From positions 27,712,102 to 27,776,101 of the forward strand of contig NC_079426.1 of assembly GCF_026213295.1 (NCBI RefSeq): a stretch of 64,000 nucleotides of DNA. Direction: 5' to 3'. The position numbers and the translations under genes were made by a program. The DNA is from Gadus chalcogrammus. Taxonomy: Eukaryota > Chordata > Actinopteri > Gadiformes > Gadidae. Below the pieces are notes generated by a model. The model did no database searches and had not been told where the DNA came from. It saw nothing but the letters and a program-made list of their open reading frames with translations. Shown one piece after another: positions 53,918-64,000 of the stretch (the first letter of the stretch is position 1; each line of letters starts with the position of its first letter).

Positions 53918-54427
53918 CTAAAATTCCTCAGAGGCAGCAGAGTCCACGTCCTCCACAGCAGAAGAGGAAGATGAGCAGGAAGAGGCAGCCACATCGGTGC
54001 CCCCCCTCATCAGAGGATCAGAAGGTCCATCAGCAGATGGGCCCTTAGAGGGCGGAAGTGAGGACGAGGCAGGCTGGTCAGGATACAGACGGTGAAAGTC
54101 CGAAGGGTCCACAATGAACCGAGCCGGCACCCAGGAGCGCTCCTCTGGACCGTACCCCTCCCAATCCACAAGACACTGCATCCCACGTCCACGGCGGCGA
54201 GAGTGAAGGAGGCGCCTGACAGCGTACACAGGACCACCATCAACGAGCTGAGGAGGCGGCATTGGAGGAACCAGAGGACTCTCTTGGACCGGCTTGATCC
54301 TGGAGACATGGAACGTCAGGTCGATCCTCATGGACCGGGGAAGCCGAAGATGTACCGCCTCTGGGTTGATGTTGCGAGCGATTGGAATGGGCTCCACAAA
54401 CCTGGGAGCCAGCTTGCGGCTCTCCAC
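53918..54427 (-). pseudogene. gypsy integrase C-terminus with chromodomain
   Basis: The frame includes [12 protein letters not shown] (the integrase C-terminal beta-barrel) and [10 protein letters not shown], then a chromodomain: [18 protein letters not shown] followed by [20 protein letters not shown]. The chromodomain aromatic pair and the [11 protein letters not shown] block are intact. Chromodomains of this kind are known to steer integration to marked chromatin. Confidence 0.88.
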
Positions 54428-54429
54428 CT

Positions 54430-54889
54430 CTAGGGGCAGGTCACGGGTGGAGAGCCAGACCCTCTGGCCAACCTGGTAGGCAGGAGCAGGCGTGCGGTGC
54501 TTGTTGGCGGTGGCAGCGTAGCAGTCAACAGACTTGAGGAGTGCAGTACGTGCCTGGTCCCAGGTATGCCGGCAACGCCGAACGAAGGCTTGTGCCGATG
54601 GGCAGGCAGCCTCCCTCTCTTGGTTGGCAAATATTGGGGGCTGATACGCATAGGCGCACTGGAAGGGTAGAAGTCCAGTGGTAGAGCAGGTGAGGATGTT
54701 GTGGGCATTTTCTACCCAGATCAGTTGTTAAGACCAGGAAGCAGGGCGTTGAGGAGCAGGCAACGGGTGCAGGAAGCCGGCTGGTGGATGACGAGAGGTC
54801 TTGTTCTGGTTGCACACAGGACTGGCGTTGACATAGCCTCGGACATCCTCCTCCATTTATGACCACCAGAAGCGCTGCTGCAGGAAGTC
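54430..54889 (-). pseudogene. Integrase fragment with deleted catalytic core
   Basis: Pieces corresponding to the zinc-binding end ([15 protein letters not shown]) and the region after the core ([23 protein letters not shown]) lie close together around 54725. Almost all of the DDE core that should separate them is absent. Frameshifts lie on both sides. Confidence 0.7.
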
Positions 54890-55354
54890 TCAGGTCCGCT
54901 GAATGCCAGGGTGGCAGGTGAGCCGGGAAGCATGCCCCCACTGGAGCACATCAGAGCGGAGGTGAGCCGGAACAAACAAGCGATCAGGGGGACAGGAACT
55001 AGGACCAGGCTGGTCCTCAGTGGCAGCCCGCACCCTCTCCTCTATCTCCCAATTGACAGAGGCAACGACACAGGAGGCCGGGACCATGGTGGAGGGCTCA
55101 ACAGTTTCATCAGGACACTCAGGAAACTGCCGGGAAAGTGCATCTGGTTTAATGTTACGAGACCCGGGTCGATAGGACAGTGTGAAGTTGAACCTGTCAA
55201 AGAACATTGACCAGCGGGCCTGTCTGGAATTCAGTCTCTTGGCAGATCGAATATATTCCAGGTTGCGATGAACAGTCCACACAATGAATGGCACCGTGGC
55301 TCCCTCTAGCCAGTGGCGCCACCCCTCCAAAGCCAGTTTCATCGCGGCCTCCAA
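54890..55354 (-). pseudogene. gypsy RNase H and integrase N-terminal region
   Basis: The RNase H end contains [45 protein letters not shown] and K-P-D-A-L-S-R. The integrase-side H..H motif follows in [16 protein letters not shown] frameshift separates it from the RT. Confidence 0.85.
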
Positions 55355-56242
55355 GGCCGCGAGTTACGCGGCGAGAGAAAAAGGCGCCGAGGTGGATCTT
55401 CTGGTCGACGGAGGAGCGCTGAGACAGAACTGCCCCCACCACCACGCCGGATGCGTCCACCTCCACAATGAACTGGGGCTCAGATTTGGGGATCTGGAGG
55501 ATGAGAGCAGTGTAGCAGTGAGTCTTGAGGGCGTCGAAGGTGCCTTGGGCTTCGTCAGTCCAGCGGAAGGATGTCTTGGATGAGGGGAGGGCCGAGAGGG
55601 GAGAGGCAATGGAGCTGAAACCTCTGATGAAACGCCGGTAGAAATTGGCAAACCCCAGGAAATACTGCAGTTCCTTGCGTGTCTCCGGGACTGGCCAGGA
55701 GATCACTGCTGAGACCTTAGCTGGATCCATCAGCAAGCAGTCTTTGATAATGATGTATCCTATGAAGGAGACTGAGGTTTCATGAAATGCACATTTCTCT
55801 GCCTTGACATACAGGGAACTGTCCAGGAGGATGCGGAGGACAGATCTGATGTGAGTAACATGCTCCTCCTGGTTACGAGAAAAAATCAGGATATCATCCA
55901 AGTAGATGAAGACAAACTTGTTCAGCTTATCCCGGAGCAGGTCGTTGATCAAAGCTTGGAAGACAGCTGGGGCGTTGGTCAAACCAAAGGGCATCGATAG
56001 TCTACACAGGGCCGCAGAGACTTGTCCTTCTTATCCACAAAGAAAAACCCTGCACCAGCAGGTGAAGAGGAAGGACAGATGGTCCCTGCCGCTAAGGAGT
56101 CTTGTATGTACTCCTCCATGGCCTCTCTCTCAGGGGCAGATAGAGAGCGTCCTTTGGGAGGCGAAATGCCCGGGAGTAGGTATATGGCACAGTCATAGGG
56201 ACGGTGAGGTGGCAGGGAGTTAGCCTTAGCTTTGTTGAACAC
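55197..56242 (-). pseudogene. gypsy reverse transcriptase with internal deletion
   Basis: The right part gives [15 protein letters not shown].., [18 protein letters not shown]. The left part resumes at [13 protein letters not shown], then [14 protein letters not shown] (the YLDD active site) and [12 protein letters not shown]. The segment that normally joins DYR to MPFGL, with the first catalytic Asp motif, is missing at about 55993. Confidence 0.9.
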
Positions 56243-56485
56243 GTCTTTCAGGTCATGATAAATTGCTGGAACTCCGGTGATATCTGAGGCTGGAGCAGGA
56301 ACAGGAGAAGCAGGCGACAGCGATGGTGTCCTGACGCAGGTCCGCTGGCAGGTCTCTCCCCACTCCCGGACAGAACAGGTAGACCAATCAATGTTGGGGT
56401 TGTGCCTGCAAAGCCTGGGGTACCCCAGGATGACAGGCTGGCTTGGTGTAGACAGGAGCAGGAACTGGATGGTCTCACTGTGGCC

Positions 56486-56903
56486 TAGCGCTTTGACTCC
56501 GAACCTAGTTATTCGAATATAATTTGAATATCATAAAATAAATCAAAATTCGAACGAATATTAGGCAGCCCTTAATATTCAAACCTGTTATGGGCAGGCC
56601 AAGAGGGAGAGACGTCGGAGAACCCAACGCAGTCTATTCATAATATTGTAATGACCAGGGAAGAGGCAGTGAATGAAGTATTGATTAGACAGCGAATTAT
56701 TAGAAACCTAATAAACCGTTGGAACACGCAAGACCGGTAACCATAGCCACGCGGTAAACAAACCTCGCGAAGCCCAATCCAGGTCTTACTGAAGGCATTT
56801 AATGGTCAAAATATCATTAATAAATATTCGAATATATTCGAATATTAATATTAATAAACAAACAAACTTTGAATATGATTTTTGGGCAAAAGTCAAAGCC
56901 CTA
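56486..56903. mobile_element. hAT-type insertion in gypsy pol
   Basis: The ends TAGCGCTTTGACT and AGTCAAAGCCCTA are flanked by identical CTGTGGCC (56478-56485, 56904-56911). ATTCGAATAT motifs lie in both ends. The interior (about 56600-56780) carries part of the host-repeat family seen at 25-28 kb and 63.7 kb. Confidence 0.9.
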
Positions 56904-57019
56904 CTGTGGCCCCCCCCGCAGGAGCATGCGCACAGGGTTGGTTTGTGATGTAACCTTCCCCAGCACATGTCCATCCAGGGCACTGGCAGAGATGGGCAAT
57001 GAAGAGTCCAAGCCGGAGA

Positions 57020-58029
57020 GTGAGGGCCTGGTTCATAATGCTCTAGTCGGCCTCTGAATCGACGAGGATGGCAATTGAGTGGGAGCAAGAAGTGCTCTCT
57101 GGTGAGGCAGCAGGAACTCACCAGAGAGGCTGGGTCTTTTAGGAGAGTCAGGTGCGACGACGGAGCTCACCAGTATGCCTCTGTTCACTGGTAAGCTCTG
57201 GCTTTTACTGGACACCGGCTGACAAAGTGTCCTGGCTGGCCGCAGTACATACAAAGACTCTGTCTCGGCCTTCTCTCGCTCTCTTCAGGTGAGAGGCGGG
57301 TGCGACCCAGCTGCATAGGCTCAGGATCTTCCACACTTACAGGAGCGGTTGAAACAAACGAGGAGGAGGCAGGAGTTACTGGAGACTTGGAGTGAGGGGA
57401 ACTGTGTGGCAGGGAAGAACGTGACTGGAACTCTGAGTGTCTCTCCCTCCTGCGAGCCTGGATGCCCATGCCAGCTCAATTAGACCCTCTAGCGTAGACG
57501 GCAGTTCATAAGCTACGAGTTCATCTTTAATGTACCCAGCCAGCCCCCGCATAAAGACATCATGGAGAGCGGCCGGGTTCCAGTCACACATGGGGGCCTT
57601 GGTGCGGAAGTCTATGGCATAGTCCGTGACTCTCGTCAGGCTTCGGCCCCCAGAGGTCCAGTACCAAAGACCCTCCTGAGCTCGTTGGCAAAGGACTGGA
57701 AAAAGTGGCAGGCATGGGGTCCCCCTCTGCCACTCAGCTGTGCCCCAAAGACGCGCCCGCCCAGTGAGATAGTTAATAGCATAAGCTACCCTGGCTTCCT
57801 CTGAGGAAAAGGTGAGCGGCTGCAGAGAAAAGATGATGTAGCAGTTGCAGAGAAAGGCATTACAGGTGACATGATCTCCCTCATAACGATCAGGTGCTCC
57901 CACATCAGGCTCACGGAGGGAAGGGAGAGGAGCACCGACTTCTGCTAAGGCAGCCGTAGAAGCAGCAACCAGCTGATTTAACATGTCCTCCATCCAAGAT
58001 ATCCGGTCTTCAATCTGAGCTGGGTCCAT
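57020..58029 (-). pseudogene. gypsy gag, zinc knuckle and protease remnants
   Basis: Gag starts MDPAQIEDRISWMEDMLNQL at 58029 and includes YLTGRARLWGTAEW. It passes a frameshift to the CCHC knuckle [15 protein letters not shown] at about 57215-57260. The protease active-site region at about 57045-57062 reads ILVDSEAD and is followed directly by a stop, against the usual D-S-G. Confidence 0.85.
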
Positions 58030-58157
58030 CTTTGCCCAGATTGTACTGTAATGGGTGTGAGGTTGGACCCAAGAACAGCACAGACTGAGACCAGGTGATC
58101 AGGAAAAGTACTGGCAGAGCTGGCAGTAGGATGGAAAGCCAGGAGCGGATCATGACA

Positions 58158-58702
58158 TTGTGTGTGTCTGTGTGTCTGTACGGTTGCATCTGTGTGTGTC
58201 TGTACGGTTGCGTGTGTGTGCGTCTGTGTGGTTGCGTGTGTGTCTGTGTGGTTGCGTGTCTGTGTGGTTGCGTGTCAGTGTGCCTGTGTATATGCGTGTC
58301 TGTGTTGTTGTGTCTCTGTGTGTCTGTGTGTCTGTCTGTCTGTATATCAGTGTGTCTGTGTGTTTGTATGGTTGCATGTGTGCGTGGGTGCGCTAATATG
58401 TATGTCTGTGTTGGTGCGTTTGTGTTTGTGTGTGCAGGCTCTTAATATTTCACTATAAAATGGTGGACTTGCGTTATATTATATTAAATATAAAATAATA
58501 TTTTTAAATTAAATTGAAAGAGAACAGGAATTTTGTTTAAAACGAGGGCCAGAGCAAATTCTTCCAACTGAAACAGTTGCCACCTTTAAAACTCTCTCTC
58601 TCTCTGTGCTTGAGGCAAAAAAGGCAACAGAGATATAAGAAGCCATTTTGAGACTCTTCTCTGACGCGGCCCTCTGATGCCCCTAAAACTAGCTTAGAGC
58701 CT

Positions 58703-58799
<97 letters not shown>

Positions 58800-59007
58800 T
58801 TCCCACCCGTTTGTAAAGGATATACACACAGATCATCTTAGCCTCCCACCCTGCTCAGATTAAAACACACCCCAAAAGCAATACCCAGCAGATGCTGCTG
58901 CTGCTGCCGTAGCCTGACTGCAGCCTGGGGCAGGGGGCTGCATATTGGGGTCAGGGTTTGATTTGGTTCGTAAAAGATCCTTTACGCCGTGTATGTATGT
59001 GTGTGTG

Positions 59008-59055
<48 letters not shown>

Positions 59056-59357
59056 CGTGAGTGTGTGTCTGTGTGTGTGTGTTTGTTTGTGTGTGTGTGT
59101 GTGTTTCTCCTCAAAATATGTTTATGTGAAAATCATATCAATCAAACTTTATGGGTAGAGGGCTTTTTGACAGCAATATAAAGTGTTTAACGACATAAGG
59201 AGAACAAGAGATGAGTTTGAAGAGATACATTGGAGAGGTAGTTGTAGCTGTAGTGACTTTGGTGATAGCATTTGGAACCACTAGTACTTTCAAGTTTACA
59301 TTGTTTTATTAAGCTTGGATGGTGTGTTAAACATATTTAACACACACACACACACGC

Positions 59358-59402
<45 letters not shown>

Positions 59403-59403
59403 G
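58158..59403. repeat. TG/CA-rich region
   Basis: An interrupted TG/TCTG tract at 58158-58440, (CA)n at 58706-58795, (TG)n at 58992-59103 and (CA)n at 59341-59400, separated by short unique sequence without genes. Confidence 0.9.
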
Positions 59404-61340
59404 ACTTTGAAACCTCCTGTACAGAAGTATGCAGAATGCTAGTAGGTAGTAAGACCTTATTATATGCTTATTAACTCTAATTGGGGTTAATAAGACTATC
59501 TATAAGGGTCAATAATAGCATAATAACCCTGTTTATTTTGAGATTATAAGACTTTTATAAGCACTTATAAGAAACTTGTTAACTATTTATTTATTGCTTA
59601 ATAACATTAATAATTAATAATCTTATGAGTTTCATATAGTTGTTAATAAACGCATTACAAACCCATTTATTGAGTCTTACTAACGTACCTATTATGTCAT
59701 TGTTAAACCTTTGCTAAGCATTATTTGTTGCTTCATGAAGGTTAAAATGGCTTTATTATTCATTTATTAGCAGTAAATCAGCTCTATGGAACAATGCTTT
59801 TGATGGTTAATAAGTCCCTTATTTAACTATTAATTATGCATTTTGCAGGTACGGGATCTAAAGCGGGAACACTTCTTATTAAAGATGAACTGAACTGAAA
59901 TAATCAACATCGATAACGTGATAGTTATAACCATTAAAAAAAAAATGACACCAATTTTATTTTTAAATCAATATATAGATTTTTTTAGCAACAAAAGAAA
60001 ATGCGTCTTTTAGTATTAGAGCGCCAATATCGTCACTGGCATGGTAGGACTAGGTCGTTGCTGCAGACACGCGAACATCTTCTACACTCCACGGCGGAAA
60101 ATAGTGATTTTAATATAGCTAGTTACACGTTTAAGCCTGTGAGGGACATGCCTGTGGTGTCCGACTGCCACCCGGTGGAGAGGGATCAATTTCAGGCTCC
60201 AGCTCCACCTTCGGATCGTGTGGGTGTGACTGGTGTGCGTGTGGGTGCTGCCGGAGCATGGACACTGCCATTGAATCGGTCTGCTGCCGAGAGGTCCCGG
60301 TCAACCTTGACCATCTAATGGTGGGATTAGGTTGCATAACCATGCATAGGGCATTTCGGATGCTGTGCGGCGTGAGAGAGGTTTTGAAAGTTGCCATGCT
60401 CTCTCTAAGGGACGTCCGAGCGGAGACACTGGAGCGCCCCATAAATAGCAACCAAGTAACAAGGCGAAAACGATCTTTCCCCCTCCGTTTTCCTTTGATG
60501 CGTTTCAGGAATATCTCTGTAAAGACGGACTCATTGCGGAAATGCAATGAGTTGTATTTATGCTGTAGTACCTACATATTCAAGGTGCTGGTTCTCCACA
60601 AAGAAAAGTGGAGCGCATCAAGCCTGCACACATCCAGCCTGCAAGCTGTATGAAATTATTCAAGTCGAGGAGGAGATCGTAGTTGTTTAACCTTTTAGAT
60701 GGAGTAGAAATACTTTCTAATGTACAGTTAGTAAATAAATTGACCAAAGGGGCTGTATTTAAAGCTACAAAAATAATACAAAAAAAAACCTGTAACTTTC
60801 AACGCAACTCTAACGTCGCTTCAGGCGTCCACACGAATCCTAACATGAAACCGCATGGGTCCGGTTTTATTTGAAACCACCCTGGGACCATGGACAGATT
60901 AAAGAACATGGTTTATTATCTGCCTAATAACATGGTTATTAAAAACATGGTTTCACCAAAAAATCGGCTCCGGGTGTACGGGATCTGAAAGACATGTTAG
61001 ATGCACTTTGGGAGCTACAGCCGCGGATGAGCATAGATGCGAGGCGGATTCATGAGTGTCACGTTTACTTTAGGCGTATGTTGGAGGTTTGCTTTCTGGT
61101 GGATGTTGATGGATGTTGCACAGATGGATATTGCACATATACATCTTACTATGAAACTACTTCTTCAAGTTTAACTCCCTCTGCATCAGCAATCAGCTAG
61201 TTGGCGAACATCAGGGTGAGTAGAAAGGGACATTTGTGGAACTTCTGTTTACAGACCCGCCGTGGTTTAATTAGCAGCTTGGAAACAGATCTGTGATATC
61301 GTCGGAGTAATAATTTATACACTTTATGGTCAGATTGCTA
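59404..61340. other. Intergenic DNA, TTAA-rich repeat then unclassified
   Basis: 59440-59840 is an AT-rich block full of TTATTAA, TTAATAA and ACTTATAAG words, probably a MITE-type repeat. The words GTACGGGATCT occur at 59849 and 60978. No reading frame in this block resembles a known protein. Confidence 0.4.
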
Positions 61341-61504
61341 GCTTGTGGAGATTGACATGACAGGGGCTTCTTCTTCATTCGTGTATCATCAGATGGCCAA
61401 CTCGGTGTCGTGCAGCCACGCCCTCGTCTCTGGTCCTAAGTCAAATAGGCCAGCTTCTGAGAGTGGGCTGTATAGGGGGCAGCCGGTGATTAAAGACTGC
61501 TCGG

Positions 61505-63270
61505 CAGTCTATTCAGGTTCGCCACCCTCGCATGCCGCACTGTCCGATAGGCCCCACTTCTTCAGAGATGACTTGAAGCGGCCGACCCCAGTACGTAGAC
61601 GGTTCAGCGAGCTCCACAGGTGGCGTGGCAGGTCTTCTCCTTTTACACCGCCTCCTGGGTCCCTGTATCGTTGGATGCGGGAGGGCCCAGCCGTCTCCCA
61701 TGTCTGTTTCCAGGATGCTGCCAGCCAGGCATCTCTGGACAACTCATCAGGGATAGACTGTAGCATCTCATGTGCTGCCTTGTTGTAGGGATGGCGAGAC
61801 TTGAGCCTACCTGGTGGTGCCCATATAATTGTGGCTTTGTGCAGGATGTGCCAGTCGTACTTCTGGGCTTTTCTTGCCAGGGTGAGGGTAGCTGCATCCC
61901 GTCGGAGACTGGCCGGGGCAATTCCAGCAAGGACTGGCAGGTGGGACACAGGGGTGGGTTTCAGGCAACCAGTTACTATCCGGAGGGCGCTGTTGATGGC
62001 CGTATCTACCTTTTTCACGTGTGGACTTCTGCTCCAGGCAGGGGCACAATATTCGGCTACGGGTAGGACAAGGGCTTGCGTGGATATGTGTAGGGTCTGG
62101 GGGGAAGCTCCCCAAGTCGAACCCGCCAGGCGGCGAATGAGAGAGACTCTTGCTGTTATCTTGGCCTTCACTTCATCCAGGTGTTGCTTATAGGACAGGG
62201 ACCGGTCCACGCGTACACCGAGGTCCTTGGGGGCTTGCTGGAACTCTAGGCGGTTCCAACATACACGGCCAGTTCCCTTCTTGCTTCCCGATTTTTGAGG
62301 TTGTATGCTGCAGACACTGTCTTGCCCATGCTGAGCTGAAGGTGCCACTTATGGAGGTAATCTGCCAAGATGCCCATGCCTCGGTTGAGACCATCTTCCA
62401 TCGCCTTCCATGTTGGGCGTCGAAACATGATGACAAAATCGTCCGCATAGCCGTACTTGGCAGATGTTGTATCCGGCAGGTCGTGAATGTAGATGTTGAG
62501 ATTGGTGAGAGGACGGAGCCTTGCGGAACACCGTTCTTCAGCCTACGAAGCCTGCTGGTCTGGCCATCGCTGGTCCGTAGAGTGAAGCTGCGGTTCGATA
62601 GCATCTCCATGATGAACCTCACCATGTGCCGGTCCGGGATTGTCCTCAACAGTTTCAGATGGAGTCCACGGTGACACACAGTGTCATAGGCGGCTGTCAG
62701 GTTCAGGAATACTACCCCAGCTTTCTCGTTATACTGAAAGCTGTCTTCGATGTCCTGAGTGAGTAGCATTAACTGATCCACTGTTGACCTGCCTCGACGG
62801 AAGCCAGCTTGTTCCTGTGAGAGTTGTGGGTCCACAATTGGCTCGATGCGGCTGTAAATCAGCCTCTCCAGGATCTTATATGGGACACAGAGCAGAGAGA
62901 TGGGCCTGTGGGACTTTGGGTCTTCGGCAGGTTTGTTCGGTTTTGGCAAGGCTATGACGGAAGCACGGCGTCAGGACCTTGGTAGCTTGGACCTCTGGAA
63001 GCATGCTGAGAAGAATGAGCATAGCCAGCGAGATGTTCTTTCATTTTGGTGTATGACAAACTCTGGGTGTATAGTGTCTTCGCCTGGTGACTTGCCCGGC
63101 TTCAGTTTGTTGATCGCTGCACTTAGTTCGGCCACTGTGAAGTCTTCTGAGAGGTTGGCATCGGCGCTGGCTGCCCTGGAGAGAGACGATAACTCCCACG
63201 AGGTCAGTCATGTGAAGTTTTTTTCTGCATCTGGGAAGCGGCCATTTTTCAGGAGCTGGGAAGCAATGGC
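61505..63270 (-). mobile_element. Jockey/I-like LINE fragment, reverse-transcriptase and C-terminal part
   Basis: The minus-strand frames give RPISLLCVPYKILERLIYSR, QAGFRRGRSTVDQ, TAAYDTV, RLKNGVPQGSVLSP and the YADD box at about 62437-62448, then a thumb/C-terminal region (VLPVAEYCAPAWSRSPH, RIVTGCLKPTP, LNRLRTGVGRFKSSLKKWG). Frameshifts occur at about 62460 and near 62330. The endonuclease and 5' part are missing, and the 3' end is abrupt near 61505. Inactive. The exact clade is uncertain. Confidence 0.85.
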
Positions 63271-63272
63271 AT

Positions 63273-63637
63273 CTAGGGATGGGAATTGATAAGAATTTCA
63301 CGATTCCGATTCCGATTCTGCTTATCGATCCGATTCCTTATCGATTCTCTTAACGATTCTCATTGGGTGAGAAAATAAGTACAAATGTGTTTGTTTGTAT
63401 TAAATCTCTTTAATATCTGATCAGTAGTGCGGCTAGTATTAGGAAATTGTAGATTTTCAAATCAATTGGTCTAGACAAAAAAATATATGTTTGGCTTTTT
63501 AAGCCCAAATGCCATCATTATGTGCCATAAAACTAAAAACACAGACTGAAGACAGTCAAGTAAGAGCTTGTGCCTTTTGGAATGCTAACAGTGCTCATTT
63601 GCATTCAACTTGTAACAAAATGTAACTGACATAAACA
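63273..63637. mobile_element. hAT-type element left end, CGATTC motifs
   Basis: It starts TAGGGATGGGAATTGATAAG with several CGATTC(C) copies in the first 90 bases. The right end is not in the window. It is interrupted by, or joined to, the host-repeat copy from about 63638. Confidence 0.7.
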
Positions 63638-64000
63638 AAATGAAGTATTAATTAGACAGAGATTTATTAGATGGGCCTACCTAATAAACCGTTGGAACAC
63701 ACAAGACCGGAAACCATAGCAACGCCGGTAAACAAACCCTGAGAAGCCCAATCCCTATGAGAGCTCCCCACGCTACGGCCATCCGGAGGCGCACAGAGCT
63801 GTTGGCCGTGATATTATATATACAATTATATTATATTATATACTATTATACATATATAGAGCTCCGGGAGTCGCAAATGGCAACAATCAATTTCTCCTCC
63901 ATGCTGCAGTTCACCCCGGACTGCACTGAGTTTGACGGATGAACGCTGATTGGCTGTTACGTTACACATGTCACTCAGTTGTCACGCTGTTGAACGCTGA
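63638..64000. repeat. Uninterrupted copy of the host-repeat family
   Basis: Reverse complement of the 25041-28030 composite without its hAT insertions. It shows the empty target for both (a single GTTGCTAT, as ATAGCAAC, near 63717; an uninterrupted AT run near 63810-63850). It continues beyond the window. Confidence 0.8.

Larger units (their letters stand above)
53460..58156 (-). mobile_element. Decayed Ty3/gypsy (chromovirus-type) LTR retrotransposon
   Basis: On the minus strand it runs gag, zinc knuckle, protease, RT, RNase H, zinc-binding integrase end and chromodomain, which is the gypsy/chromovirus order. LTR sequence ending (on +) GAGCGGATCATGACA occurs at 53830-53842 and 58144-58156. 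A run of C on + (53847-53855) is the polypurine tract next to the 3' LTR. Frames are broken by stops, at least two internal deletions and a hAT insertion (56486-56903). Inactive. Confidence 0.88.

Noticed and set aside
59846..61000. Host exons near the repeated words GTACGGGATCT
   Set aside because: No frame with conserved residues or paired splice sites could be followed.

Overview
This is a teleost fish nuclear window from the 3' end of a HoxD cluster. From left to right it holds a microRNA of the miR-10 family, a two-exon Hox group-4 gene, and a ten-exon metaxin-2 gene (mtx2). All three are on the + strand. No hoxd3 or hoxd1 exon lies between the Hox gene and mtx2. The miRNA matches the miR-10d isoform that I associate with the fish HoxDb locus, so I infer the hoxdb cluster (hoxd4b) rather than hoxda. 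The very high density of long TG/CA tracts recalls gadiform (cod-like) genomes, but the species is not proven.

Layout. 1-5.3 kb: minisatellite, a small inverted-repeat element, mir-10d, then a tract of about 1 kb of GATA repeats followed by a GA tract, ending about 270 bp before the Hox start codon. 5.3-6.8 kb: hoxd4b. 6.8-21.2 kb: intergenic DNA with a hAT MITE that has a perfect target duplication, a nested pair of Harbinger-like elements, and a 1.5-kb terminal-repeat element split by a 5.5-kb foldback element built as a palindrome inside a palindrome. 21.3-42.7 kb: mtx2. Its first intron (13.2 kb) is a stack of nested hAT elements. Smaller insertions and satellites lie in introns 5 and 9, and TG microsatellites touch two of its splice sites. 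42.7-64 kb: no certain host gene. It holds an L2-like LINE broken by a hAT-Charlie-like element, many TG/CA tracts, a decayed chromodomain-bearing Ty3/gypsy element, a jockey/I-like LINE fragment, and a hAT fragment interrupted by a repeat family seen elsewhere in the window.

How it fits together. miR-10 genes normally sit 5' of Hox4 paralogues and are often co-transcribed with them. Metaxin-2 is the standard gene flanking the 3' end of HoxD clusters and encodes a mitochondrial outer-membrane import subunit. It is a syntenic bystander, not a functional partner of the Hox gene. Apart from mtx2, mir-10d and hoxd4b, almost everything recognisable is transposon or satellite. Most transposase, gag-pol and reverse-transcriptase frames are broken. 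Several insertions are supported by perfect 8-bp target duplications and by uninterrupted copies of the target elsewhere in the same window.
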